Shown here: positions 24,915 through 33,068 of the stretch, piece by piece
Layout of the letters: every line of letters starts with the position of its first letter
Numbering within the stretch: position 1 is the stretch's first letter
Source of the DNA: Candidatus Chloroploca asiatica
Lineage (GTDB): Bacteria; Chloroflexota; Chloroflexia; Chloroflexales; Chloroflexaceae
NCBI RefSeq assembly: GCF_002532075.1
Contig: NZ_LYXE01000120.1
Coordinates: 1 to 38,711 of the forward strand
DNA length: 38,711 nt
Reading direction: 5' to 3'
Notes under the pieces: model-generated
What the model was told of the DNA's origin: nothing
Databases searched by the model: none
Seen by the model: only the letters and a program-made list of their open reading frames with translations
Made by a program: the position numbers and the translations under genes

Positions 24915-26654
24915 TTACTCCTCTTCTGGAACCGGAATCGGCAAACAAATCCGAATAAAAATCAACCAGTTAAAGACGATATTGAGCAAGATGGCAAAAA
25001 TGATCAAAATAATGAAGGCAATCATCATAATGATATAAATGCTAAAACTACAGATCCAGAGAATACCAATGCCACCGCCGTTGCCTTTGGTCGCATTGCC
25101 TTCGAGGAACGCGTTGAGACCATTGGCTGCCAGGAAGTTTTCGAGGCTCTCGGGGACTTCAAAGGCGACATTGGGTTTCATTGCTTTCAAGGCCGCCCGC
25201 GAGGGCAGGTCGGGCAGCGGAATGATCGCCGGCGGTACGTCGGGATTGTGGTCCCAGTGCTGGGCAATCTGAAACACTTCGCTATACTCGCTCCACCAGA
25301 GTTGCGGCGGGCACCCGGGCTCACGCTTCACGCGAATAAAGGCCCGGGCGACATAACGCCCCCGGCGCGGATCAAAGCGCCGCTCGCCCGAGATGAGTTT
25401 GAATTCGGTGATCCGGCTCTGCATCCGGTCGGCAAGCGCCCCGAGCACCTCGTCACTCAGCGTGGTCGTCGGGATGCTCCAGGCCAGGGTCTGTCCACTC
25501 GCGACCGTGATTTGATTGGTGAGATCGCTCTCGCTATCACGGAGGCGCGTGGCACTATCGGCCACCAGATCGCCCAGGCGCACCTCAAGATAGTCGGCAA
25601 TGACCAGATTGTTTCGTCCCCGCTGCGTGACCCGCGTGAAGGGGGCCACAATCGCCAGACCTGGCGTTGTCGGATCCAGCCCGAGTTGCACCGTCACACT
25701 ATTCAGGTGCTCGATCACCGCCGGGTTTTCAAGTGCGTCCAGTTCAACAACCCAGCGCAAGAGCGACAAAAACCGATCCTGTTGAGTCAACTCGCGCTGT
25801 TTAAGTTGGTAAAAATCGACGCCGAGCGGATTCAGTTGCAACGGAATTGCCCGTTGCCCCCCGGCTGGCGTCAGGTAATCGGCAAAGAGATCGCGTAACT
25901 GCCCGAGCTCCAGGCGCGGCGGGGCCAGTTGCGCAGTCGGGAGCTCGCTCTGTTCAAGGCTGACCGTCGGGATCATGCCAAACAAGAGCGTTCTGGCCGC
26001 ACCTGCACAGACATCAGGCGGCGCCACATAGAGCGGCTCAACGGCTTCGCTCAGGTGCTCGGCGGGAAGGCGGTGCAGCCCGAGTTGCTCGTCGAGTTCG
26101 CGGATCCCCGTGCCTAGACGACGCGGGCGGCGCTGCGGATCAGGATCAATGTCATCGTTCAGCCCGTCTTCCTGGATCGGGAACCAGCCACGCAACGCAT
26201 TGCCGTCGCTTAACCACGCCTCGGTCAGCCCCGTCTCGCCGTTGATCCGCCGAATGACCAGCCCCGAACTCTCGATCTGGGTGCGGTCGAGCTTCGGCAA
26301 CCCGGCTTCGCCAAGTTCAGGCAAGAAGTCACAGACCGCTTCCAGCACAACAAACTGGAAGGTGCGATGCACCGGCTGATAGAGCTTGACGGGTGGCTGG
26401 AGCTCGCGCTTCGTACGCCGCAGCACCATGCGGTCGGCCCGCTCAACTGGTCGCGCGGCAAGCTGGTTCTGCATCAACCCCTGGTTAATTGTGCCGCCCT
26501 TCAGTTTGGCAAAAGCGCCGCCTTCGCTCATATCGGCGAGCAGTCCATCAAGGAATTTGATGTCGCTACGGCGCACCAGGGTTGGCCGACTATCACCCGC
26601 CTCGTGCAGGCGCAGGCCACGCAGCAACACCGCATGGTTGTGGCTAGCTACCAT
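24915..26654 (-). CDS. eCIS-associated protein with very hydrophobic C-terminal tail (579 aa)
   Basis: A 579-aa protein. Residues 1-520 are soluble alpha/beta: ELQPPVKLYQPVHRTFQFVVLEAVCDFLPELGEAGLPKLDR near 85-125, VVELDALENPAVIEHLNSVTVQLGL near 310-335, and RYVARAFIRVKREPGCPPQLWWSEYSEVFQIAQHWD near 450-485. The last 54 residues (526-579) are a glycine run followed by about 40 almost purely hydrophobic residues (IYIIMMIAFIILIIFAILLN) and an acidic end, PVPEEE. Such an ending, placed between the gpV spike and gp25 genes, recurs in related eCIS loci as far as I recall; I cannot name the family. The DNA of the tail (about 24915-25060) is markedly AT-rich. The start overlaps the spike gene by 7 nt. 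It may shield inside the baseplate or insert in a membrane. Confidence 0.75.
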   Translation of the reverse strand: MVASHNHAVLLRGLRLHEAGDSRPTLVRRSDIKFLDGLLADMSEGGAFAKLKGGTINQGLMQNQLAARPVERADRMVLRRTKRELQPPVKLYQPVHRTFQFVVLEAVCDFLPELGEAGLPKLDRTQIESSGLVIRRINGETGLTEAWLSDGNALRGWFPIQEDGLNDDIDPDPQRRPRRLGTGIRELDEQLGLHRLPAEHLSEAVEPLYVAPPDVCAGAARTLLFGMIPTVSLEQSELPTAQLAPPRLELGQLRDLFADYLTPAGGQRAIPLQLNPLGVDFYQLKQRELTQQDRFLSLLRWVVELDALENPAVIEHLNSVTVQLGLDPTTPGLAIVAPFTRVTQRGRNNLVIADYLEVRLGDLVADSATRLRDSESDLTNQITVASGQTLAWSIPTTTLSDEVLGALADRMQSRITEFKLISGERRFDPRRGRYVARAFIRVKREPGCPPQLWWSEYSEVFQIAQHWDHNPDVPPAIIPLPDLPSRAALKAMKPNVAFEVPESLENFLAANGLNAFLEGNATKGNGGGIGILWICSFSIYIIMMIAFIILIIFAILLNIVFNWLIFIRICLPIPVPEEE

Positions 26655-27355
26655 ATGTTGCCAACTCCTACGCTATACGTACCAGCCGTAATCGAAGGCG
26701 TCGTCGCTGACGGTATAATCGTCGTCGCCCCATTCACCGTCACCTGCGCTCCTTTGATCGTCACCCCACCCGCTGCCGTCAGATCAAGCTTGCCCCCGGC
26801 ATTGATCGTAATATTCGATGGCGAATCAAGCGTAATGCCGCTGCTATCAAGCGTAATCGTCGCATTATTCGCCTTGATCACAACCTGACCACCGCCCTCA
26901 TCACTCAGCACCACGCTCACCTCGGTCTGATTGGGTGTCTTGAGCGTAATCGTCGGCGTTTCGGCCTCTTCGATCGCAATGCGGCTCTTCTTGGCGCTCG
27001 TGATTGACCAGACATGCACCTTCTCGTCGTCCACCTGCTCTGGTGGCGGCGCACTGTGACTCCAGACCCCCCCAAGCACAACGGGGTAGCGCGGGTCGCC
27101 CTGCACAAAGCCAACCAGCACCTGATCGCCCTTTTTGGGAATCAGAAACGCCCCCATCTCTTTCCCCGCAAATGGGACAGCCACAGCCGCCCAGATCGGG
27201 CCATCCTGCTCGCCAACCCCATCGTGATGCAAGAGCCGTACCTGCACCCGCCCGAGATTTTCGTCACTATCAACTGCCGAGACCACTTCTGCCAGGTACA
27301 TCCCGACAAAACGCCCCGCCATTGGAAGATCATAGAGTTCTTGCTCTTGAAGCAT
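26648..27355 (-). CDS. Spike protein, gpV/VgrG OB-fold and beta-helix (Afp8 C-terminal part)
   Basis: A 235-aa protein. Residues about 12-105 form the gp5/VgrG OB fold: GMYLAEVVSAVDSDENLGRVQVRLLHHDGVG, GPIWAAVAVPFAGKEMGAFLIPKKGDQVLVGFVQGDPRYPVVLGGVW. Residues about 130-235 are a repetitive beta-helix (VVIKANNATITLDSSGITLDSPSNITINAGGKLDLTAAGGVTIKGAQVTV) that would make the trimeric needle. No PAAR domain follows. The start at 27355 (MLQEQELYDL) has GAGGG seven bases upstream and lies 25 nt after the gpD-like gene. In Afp and PVC the hub and spike are fused; here they are separate genes. Confidence 0.9.
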   Translation of the reverse strand: MLQEQELYDLPMAGRFVGMYLAEVVSAVDSDENLGRVQVRLLHHDGVGEQDGPIWAAVAVPFAGKEMGAFLIPKKGDQVLVGFVQGDPRYPVVLGGVWSHSAPPPEQVDDEKVHVWSITSAKKSRIAIEEAETPTITLKTPNQTEVSVVLSDEGGGQVVIKANNATITLDSSGITLDSPSNITINAGGKLDLTAAGGVTIKGAQVTVNGATTIIPSATTPSITAGTYSVGVGNIW

Positions 27356-27380
27356 GGTCAATCCCTCTTCAGCCAGATTC

Positions 27381-28472
27381 TCATCTACCGCCCCAATAGG
27401 CGCTCTCGGCCTCAAAGTCAACCTGGTAGCCCCGCGTCTCATCCCAGCGATGGCACGCCGAGGTGACATAGTACGTATTTTCAAAACGCGGCCCCACCCC
27501 AACCAGTTCGACGTGCGTTCCGACGCGCAGCTTGGGATCGCCGACCGCCGTGCCTTCGATGCAGACAAAGCGACGGGCGCGCTGGTCAAATGCTGCTTCG
27601 GCGATCGCCTGCGCTTCATCGCTGGTCGCCATCGCCAGATGGCCGATATGATGCGTGCGCTGCCGCGAGATACGTTCTAAGACATCCTTGCCGGTGGTGC
27701 CGCTCCCCGGGCCAGTCGCCGTCAGTCGGCTGGCGGTACCAGTGATTTTGCGCCCCGCCAGCGCATCCCAACCACTCGTCGTCATCTCGGTGACCTGGTG
27801 CGCCAGGTCGGCGAGCATGCTCACCTGCACCAGCGCTTCATACATCGTCAACGTCAACGGATCCCCGCGGCGCACGGCACCACGCGGCGAGACATGCAAC
27901 TCAGTCCCGACGACCTGCAAATCAACATCGTAGCGTCGACAGATGCGACGCACAAACGCGAGATCGCTCTCATTCAATTGCACCTGCGTGCCAATATTTG
28001 TCTCAAGGCCATCGGCAATCACCGGCGTCAAACTCAACGTGTCGGCGAGTTCTTCGGCAAGGCCTTTCACCGTCACCTCGTCCTCATCAAAGGTGCGCGT
28101 TTTGCGCGTCATCCGCGCCAACATCAACGCATCCTCAGCCAGAATAACCAGTTCGGGTGGGCCGTCTTCGGGAAAGCTCAACTCGAAGCCAGTCACAATG
28201 CCCCGAAAGATCTCCTCTGGCGAACTCACATCGCCTGCGCCCACCAGGATTTCAGCTCCTAATTGATAGATCTCTTCATCTTCAAAAGCATAATCGGCAT
28301 CGCCTTCAGTATCACTTGCCTTGCCACTGTACCGCAACTCCAGGGCCGCCAGACCGCCCTCCTGCTCGGTCATCGTCATCCCGATCAGCAGTTCTTCAAT
28401 TTTGGCATAGGCCTGCTCAGCGACCCGCACACTTGGCCGCATATACACCAGATCTGGAGGAGCTTCTGTCAT
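27381..28472 (-). CDS. Hub protein, phage late control D (gpD-like; Afp8 N-terminal part)
   Basis: A 363-aa protein of the gpD/VgrG N-terminal hub family: YMRPSVRVAEQAYAKIEELLIGMTMTEQEGGLAALELRY at the start, GAEILVGAGDVSSPEEIFRGIVTGFELSFPEDGPPELVILAEDALMLARMTRKTRTF (about 70-130), and QVQLNESDLAFVRRICRRYDVDLQVVGTELHVSPR (about 165-205). The C-terminal barrel ends KLRVGTHVELVGVGPRFENTYYVTSACHRWDETRGYQVDFEAESAYWG. It caps the tube and carries the spike. The only ribosome-binding candidate (AAAGG nine bases before ATG 28472) is supplied by the dispersed CGCAAAGG repeat. Confidence 0.93.
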   Translation of the reverse strand: MTEAPPDLVYMRPSVRVAEQAYAKIEELLIGMTMTEQEGGLAALELRYSGKASDTEGDADYAFEDEEIYQLGAEILVGAGDVSSPEEIFRGIVTGFELSFPEDGPPELVILAEDALMLARMTRKTRTFDEDEVTVKGLAEELADTLSLTPVIADGLETNIGTQVQLNESDLAFVRRICRRYDVDLQVVGTELHVSPRGAVRRGDPLTLTMYEALVQVSMLADLAHQVTEMTTSGWDALAGRKITGTASRLTATGPGSGTTGKDVLERISRQRTHHIGHLAMATSDEAQAIAEAAFDQRARRFVCIEGTAVGDPKLRVGTHVELVGVGPRFENTYYVTSACHRWDETRGYQVDFEAESAYWGGR

Positions 28473-28481
28473 CTATCAACA

Positions 28482-28504
28482 CCCTTTGCGCCTTTGCGTC
28501 AAAT
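28482..28504 (-). repeat. CGCAAAGG dispersed repeat overlapping the hub gene leader
   Basis: On the minus strand it reads TTTGACGCAAAGGCGCAAAG followed by GG. It fills the gap between the stop of the 60-aa gene (28505) and the hub start (28472), and carries the likely Shine-Dalgarno AAAGG. The same element is found at 30570-30600 and, on the other strand, at 11063-11148. Confidence 0.7.
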
Positions 28505-28687
28505 CTAATCAGCCCGTAACCGCGCCTGCCGTCGTTGCATCCGCTGCAACGCCCGCGCCACCTGCTCAGGCGGCAATTCCAGCAAACCCCTCGCCTCCTC
28601 CTGCTCACCTTCCCGCGCACCGCGTTCAGTCTGCTCCGCCCCAATAACGCCTTCAACCATATCAAAACGAACATCGTTACTGCTCAT
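28505..28687 (-). CDS. Small eCIS-associated protein (60 aa)
   Basis: A 60-residue protein, MSSNDVRFDMVEGVIGAEQTERGAREGEQEEARGLLELPPEQVARALQRMQRRQARLRAD. The N-terminus is acidic and probably flexible; the C-terminal 25 residues form a predicted amphipathic helix. Small proteins with a LPPEELA...RQERLRAD ending commonly sit between the Afp7-like and gpD-like genes of eCIS loci. Same strand, 33 nt before the hub gene and 70 nt after the octad-repeat protein, with a hairpin in that gap. Only a weak Shine-Dalgarno. Likely a small tube-baseplate adaptor; this is inferred from position. Confidence 0.75.
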   Translation of the reverse strand: MSSNDVRFDMVEGVIGAEQTERGAREGEQEEARGLLELPPEQVARALQRMQRRQARLRAD

Positions 28688-28711
28688 AGCTGCTTCATCG
28701 CCCCTCTATGC

Positions 28712-28750
28712 TTGTGTCAGTGTGGCGACACCGTCGCCACACTGGCACAA
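28712..28750. repeat. 18-bp-arm hairpin after the octad-repeat protein gene
   Basis: Arms 28712-28729 and 28733-28750 pair over 18 bp with one G-T wobble position, loop ACC. It begins 7 nt after the stop codon at 28758-28760 on the minus strand. It is another member of the stop-proximal hairpin series in this operon. Confidence 0.8.
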
Positions 28751-28757
28751 CCTCTCA

Positions 28758-30140
28758 TCACGCATCAAACTGAAGCTTCGCACTCAGATTGCCATTCACC
28801 TTCGCACTCAGGCTCGCCGAGCCTTCGAGATGAGCCTGGCCGCCAACTTTGAAACTTGCACCTTGATCCGTACTAACATTTGAAGAAATGCTGCCCTTAA
28901 TAATATTATTCGTATTCAAAGATGCTGTTTTCTTAACGCTTGTTGTATGATGAAGACCGCTGAAGGCACCCGCCGACGCCGTAACCCCTGCTGACGCCGT
29001 TGCGCCAAACATCGCCCCGCCACCGGCGCTGGCCCCCGCGCCAAAGCCCGCACTCGCCCCGGCCCCAAAGCCCGCGCTCGCCCCGGCCCCAAAGCCCGCG
29101 CTCGCCCCGGCCCCGAAGCCCGCGCTCGCACTCGCCCCGAACCCCGCACTGGCCCCGGCCCCGAACCCGGCGCTCGCCCCGGCCCCAAAGCCCGCCGACG
29201 CACTGGCCCCGGCCCCAAAGCCCGCCGACGCCCCCGCGCCAAACCCGGCACTGGCCCCGGCGCCAAACCCGGCACTCGCCCCCGCGCCAAACCCGGCACT
29301 GGCCCCGGCCCCAAACCCGGCACTGGCCCCGGCCCCAAACCCGGCACTGGCCCCGGCCCCAAAACCCGCGCTCGCACTCGCCCCGATCCCGGCGGAAATC
29401 CCTGCATTGAGGCCAAGCGAGGCCGACGCGCCCGCCGAGAAGGCCGCCGCAGCGCCGATGCTTGCGCCTGCCCCGACCGCCAACGCCCCCGCCGGAAAGC
29501 GCAGGTTCTCCAGGCCATTTGCCAGCGCCAGCATCCGTGCCGCCCCTGGATCGCCTCCTTGTGCCGCAGTGTCTGCTGCGCTGCCCGCCGTTGGGTTATC
29601 GCCACCGCCCTCGGGTGCCGGCGCAACAACCGCACTATCAAGCCCACTCAAGCCCTGACCTACATTTGCCGCCTCGCTCTCGTTCGCCGAACGGGTGTCA
29701 AACTGTTTGTCCTTGCTCGTGAAGGTCACGTTCAAGGTCGAACGCAGCGGTACGCCACCAGCGGCAAAAAAGTCGATCGTCTCTTTATATGACTCGACAT
29801 ACCCTTCAAAAACAAAGGTGCCCCACTCAAAACGAATCGTTGGCGGAATTTTTTTGGCGTCATCATACGGCTGCAAATACCGCGCAATCTTGACCGTCTC
29901 GATCCGTACATCTTGCCCAGTATGCGTCGTGTCAAAAATCAGTTCTGTCGTCAGCGTGGCGGTCGTCTGGCTCACATGCTGGCGCGCCCGCGCCCCACGG
30001 CCCTTTTTCTCGATATTGTTGCGCAGGTTATATTCAAGCGACGCCGGGTTGAATTGCACCGTCACCGCTTCGAGCTCCTGACCAGCCCCTTGCGAAATAG
30101 GAGTGATGATCGCCTGTTCAGGATTGCTTGTATCTGACAT
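28758..30140 (-). CDS. Afp7-like CIS tube/baseplate adaptor with silk-like octad repeat tail
   Basis: A 460-aa protein. Residues 1-165 are the contractile injection system tube-protein domain (gp53/Afp7-like): [85 protein letters not shown]. The LysM domain that normally follows is missing. Instead there is a Gly/Ala/Ser region (about 200-400) with 14 copies of the octad GASAGFGA, two of them offset by an inserted SA, encoded by a 24-bp DNA repeat at about 29030-29390. The last 75 residues are polar with beta-strand periodicity ([23 protein letters not shown]). ATG 30140 follows AAGGAGG at 4 nt; a GTG one codon earlier is also in frame. The extension doubles the usual length. Confidence 0.88.
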   Translation of the reverse strand: MSDTSNPEQAIITPISQGAGQELEAVTVQFNPASLEYNLRNNIEKKGRGARARQHVSQTTATLTTELIFDTTHTGQDVRIETVKIARYLQPYDDAKKIPPTIRFEWGTFVFEGYVESYKETIDFFAAGGVPLRSTLNVTFTSKDKQFDTRSANESEAANVGQGLSGLDSAVVAPAPEGGGDNPTAGSAADTAAQGGDPGAARMLALANGLENLRFPAGALAVGAGASIGAAAAFSAGASASLGLNAGISAGIGASASAGFGAGASAGFGAGASAGFGAGASAGFGAGASAGFGAGASAGFGAGASAGFGAGASASAGFGAGASAGFGAGASAGFGASASAGFGAGASAGFGAGASAGFGAGASAGFGAGASAGGGAMFGATASAGVTASAGAFSGLHHTTSVKKTASLNTNNIIKGSISSNVSTDQGASFKVGGQAHLEGSASLSAKVNGNLSAKLQFDA

Positions 30141-30603
30141 CACCCCTCCTTAAACAAAGCTTCCAGACCACGTGACCGTTCAAAACCCTAAGGCATGTTT
30201 CAGAATGTTGTCACCCTGAGCACAGCGAAGGGTCTCAGGCGTTCCAACGGCAGAGATGCTTCGCTGCGCTCCTCAGCAACAAAACCTTAATGCTCGGAGC
30301 GCAACGGCTCCACGGTCATTCCGAACCCTTCGACTGCGCTCAGGGCAGGCGCAGTGAGGAATCTGCCCTGATCGGCATGGAAGACCCCTCACTCCGTTCG
30401 GGGTGACAAGGGCGGGCCTGGGCAACACCTTGGTTGCTCACGGCATCACTGGCCTGCGGGCCATGTGATACTCAGCATGACAAGGTTTTAGAACCTTCGC
30501 GCCTTCGCGCCAATCCCCCCCAGCGTTGATGCACCGGCACAAAGCTGCGCCTAGCAATGCAAAAAAATCTTTGCGCCTTTGCGCCTTTGCGTCAAAAAAA
30601 CCG
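30141..30603. repeat. 463-bp intergenic gap made of dispersed repeats
   Basis: No coding region can be supported. The element 30209-30408 begins TGTCACCC and ends GGGTGACA, and contains CCTGAGCACAGCGAAGGGTC, ATGCTTCGCTGCGCTC and CCTTCGACTGCGCTCAGG blocks typical of mobile-like intergenic repeats. Segment 30484-30520 carries CGCGCCTTCGCGCC. Positions 30570-30600 are a CGCAAAGG repeat (minus strand) ending 4 nt before the tube-2 stop. It is the largest gap inside the eCIS run and splits tube 2 from the octad-repeat protein. Confidence 0.65.
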
Positions 30604-31098
30604 CTAGCCAACCACCTCGTACCGCAACCCCTCATGCGCAAGATGGATCTCTTCGATGCCCACATCGTCACCCGTCATTGCATTCAAGTCGGGCGATTTG
30701 AAGCGGATCGGCATGGCCCGTTCCAGCGTCCATTTCAACTGCGGCTCGCCACTATGGTCTTGCAGCGTAATCGTCACCTGCAAGCGATGTTTGTAGGCCC
30801 CGCTCACATTCATCAGTTCAAACCACTGCCACAGGTGCCGCCGCGTCGTGATGCCCCGCCGCAGAATCACTGTCGCAAAACTGACCCGACCTGGACGCTG
30901 CACCACCCCGTAGTTCATCCCGCCGACCTGGATCGTTTTCGGTTCCATCGTTGCATCCAGGCCCGAGACTTCACTGAAATATCCGTCAACCAGACTCACC
31001 GCCGAGCCGACCGCTTCATCAATCGAGGCTTCTTGAAACTCGACTTTGAACCGAAAGATGTGCAGCGGTACTTCTAGCGATGGGCTGCTGTCAGTCAC
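30604..31098 (-). CDS. Tube protein 2 (gp19/Afp5-like)
   Basis: A 164-aa tube-family protein: LHIFRFKVEFQEASIDEAVGSAVSLVDGYFSEVSGLDATMEPKTI in the first 60 residues, then VSFATVILRRGITTRRHLWQWFELM and KWTLERAMPIRFKSPDLNAMTGDDVGIEEIHLAHEGLRYEV. The FxEVSGL, LRRG and EE(I/L)xLAxEG positions align with tube 1 downstream of sheath 1, but the loops are longer. It is probably the baseplate-proximal adaptor ring that starts the tube. It starts with GTG (31098), GGAGG five bases upstream, and overlaps the sheath 2 stop by 8 nt. Confidence 0.9.
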   Translation of the reverse strand: MTDSSPSLEVPLHIFRFKVEFQEASIDEAVGSAVSLVDGYFSEVSGLDATMEPKTIQVGGMNYGVVQRPGRVSFATVILRRGITTRRHLWQWFELMNVSGAYKHRLQVTITLQDHSGEPQLKWTLERAMPIRFKSPDLNAMTGDDVGIEEIHLAHEGLRYEVVG

Positions 31099-32977
31099 GA
31101 CGACCTCCTACCAGCGAAACCTGCCCGCCTTCGGCAAGCGCTAGCACAACCTGAATCTGCTCAAGGCTGACCGTCGGGGTAAAGGTAACTTCGGCAATCA
31201 GGCGTCCCTGATCAAGATCCTGTTGCGTCATGGTGCTGCGATCACAACGCACCTGAAACGCCTCACCTGCTGCCTCACCACGCAATGCGCCCTGCCGCCA
31301 GAGCCCGCGTAACAACTGTTCCATCTGCTCCCGCAGCCGTCGCCAGAGCAAGGGGCCGCTCGGCTCAAAGACGAGGCTCTCGCCAAGCAGCCGGGCGGCT
31401 CGCACCAGCGTCGCAATCAGGCGATTGACACTTGCCAGCCGGTAGCTTTCATCCAGACTCGTCGTTACATCGCTGAGCAGCCGGAAGCCTGCCGGAGTCG
31501 GGCCAAGCAACGTGACGCGCTCTTCGAGGATATGGCTTTGCGCACTTCGCCTTGGATTGTCCAGGACGGCCGCCTGCATCTGATCACGCCGCAACCCTGG
31601 CACAATGTCATATACATCGCCCAACCTAAGCGTGGCGGCGCTCTGGTAGGTACCACGCGCCAACGCATTACGCGCCAGCAGGCCCACCACCACCGCATCA
31701 GGTGCTTCAAGCCGTTCCGGCAAGCGCGCCGAGCCCGGCGTCTTGACCCACGGATACACCAGTTGCACAAAGGCGCTCGCAATGCCGGTCGCCCGATCAT
31801 TCAGATGATGCGCCAACGGGCCTTCCCCATTCGCCACCAACCCGCCAAGCGGATGCTGCTGCATAGCATGACCCGCTTCGGGCAACGGGATCGCGGCGAC
31901 CAGTTGCGTCTCGCGCTGGTACCGCGCCAGCATATCGCCCACCAGACGCACCGCTCGCGCCCAGGCCTCATACCCATCGTCATCGCAGCGCGGCGCACGG
32001 ATCGCAACCTCTTCACGATCGGCGGGTGGCGCGACCGGCTCCGAACAGACGACAAACCGCTCCTCGGGGCCTGGCAATGGCATCGGCAGCTCACTAGCGA
32101 CCCGAGCCGCACTGACAAGATCGGGGAGATCGGGCAGGCAGACAAACGAAACATCAGTCAACCCTAACAGATGCGCAACGCCCTTCCAGGTCGTCTGGTC
32201 AAGCGGGTCAACCTCAATGCGGTCTGGATACCCCGGGATCACCTGGTTCATCAAGGTGTACAGCCGATCTTCTCGCGTCTGATCTGCCGCTGGTTCCAAC
32301 CACGGCGGATCACCAACCCGTACCACATAACACTTGCGCCCACCCTGCGCAAAAAACGAGCGTACCGCCGCACCGAGGTAGCTGTGTCCAGTTGTCCCTT
32401 GCGCATCAAAAACGCGCTGCTCCCACGCAAAAAGCTGATCAAACATATCCCAGGTATCAATCGGGATCGGCAGATTCGTCAGGTCAGGGATCGTCGTGAT
32501 GCGCAACGTCTCACCCGCCACCAGCGTATCAAGCGCAAACCCCAGCGCCGGATTGCGCCGCACCTGCACCGACGCCCGCACGCCCTGAGTATCACTGCCA
32601 AGCACCAGCCGCCCCTGCGCATCCGTGTAGGCGTACCCGCCCGCCATCAGGCTATTGAGCGTCTGCACCAGCCTTGTCGATGTCATTGGCTCCACCGGCA
32701 AAACAAGCGTCTGGGTTCTGCCATCAAGCGTGACCGTCAGCCGGTTTGCCGGTGCCACCAGGGTCAACGAAGCAGGCAGCGCATCACGGGCCGTCGCCTC
32801 AACCGGCGGCACCGTCGTCTGCATCGGCCAACCCCTGGCGGCCAGCCAACGCATCACCTCGCCCCCAGCGCTAGCCCGGCGCTGCGCCACAAACCCGACA
32901 AAACAGGCAATATCCGCCCGCTGCGGGTCGCTCGCCACCACCGGAATGTCATCAACAAAACTCAGCCCACGTACCAT
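31091..32977 (-). CDS. Tail sheath protein 2 (divergent paralogue)
   Basis: A 628-aa sheath-family protein, about 180 residues shorter than sheath 1. The N-terminus departs from the APGVYVEE type (MVRGLSFVDDIPVVASDPQRADIACFVGFVAQR). The C-terminal sheath domain is clear: SYRLASVNRLIATLVRAARLLGESLVFEPSGPLLWRRLREQMEQLLRGLWRQGALRG, then AFQVRCDRSTMTQQDLDQGRLIAEVTFTPTVSLEQIQVVL. RCDRSTMTQQDLD is identical in both sheaths. Such a second sheath usually forms the ring at the baseplate. AGGTG lies seven bases before ATG 32977. It is translationally coupled to tube 2. Confidence 0.9.
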   Translation of the reverse strand: MVRGLSFVDDIPVVASDPQRADIACFVGFVAQRRASAGGEVMRWLAARGWPMQTTVPPVEATARDALPASLTLVAPANRLTVTLDGRTQTLVLPVEPMTSTRLVQTLNSLMAGGYAYTDAQGRLVLGSDTQGVRASVQVRRNPALGFALDTLVAGETLRITTIPDLTNLPIPIDTWDMFDQLFAWEQRVFDAQGTTGHSYLGAAVRSFFAQGGRKCYVVRVGDPPWLEPAADQTREDRLYTLMNQVIPGYPDRIEVDPLDQTTWKGVAHLLGLTDVSFVCLPDLPDLVSAARVASELPMPLPGPEERFVVCSEPVAPPADREEVAIRAPRCDDDGYEAWARAVRLVGDMLARYQRETQLVAAIPLPEAGHAMQQHPLGGLVANGEGPLAHHLNDRATGIASAFVQLVYPWVKTPGSARLPERLEAPDAVVVGLLARNALARGTYQSAATLRLGDVYDIVPGLRRDQMQAAVLDNPRRSAQSHILEERVTLLGPTPAGFRLLSDVTTSLDESYRLASVNRLIATLVRAARLLGESLVFEPSGPLLWRRLREQMEQLLRGLWRQGALRGEAAGEAFQVRCDRSTMTQQDLDQGRLIAEVTFTPTVSLEQIQVVLALAEGGQVSLVGGRRD

Positions 32978-33026
32978 ACCAATTCACCTGGCAATTGTGG
33001 GGCCACAGGCCCGCAAAAGGATCTAC

Positions 33027-33061
33027 TATGAGCATTGCCAGCGAAGCTGGCAATGCTCATA
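33027..33061. repeat. Perfect 16-bp-arm hairpin between tube 1 and sheath 2
   Basis: Arms 33027-33042 (TATGAGCATTGCCAGC) and 33046-33061 are perfect reverse complements, loop GAA. It starts 7 nt after the tube 1 stop on the minus strand. There is no T-tract. The position after the most abundantly needed product (tube) would fit a differential mRNA stability or partial terminator role. Confidence 0.88.
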
Positions 33062-33068
33062 ACAATAC

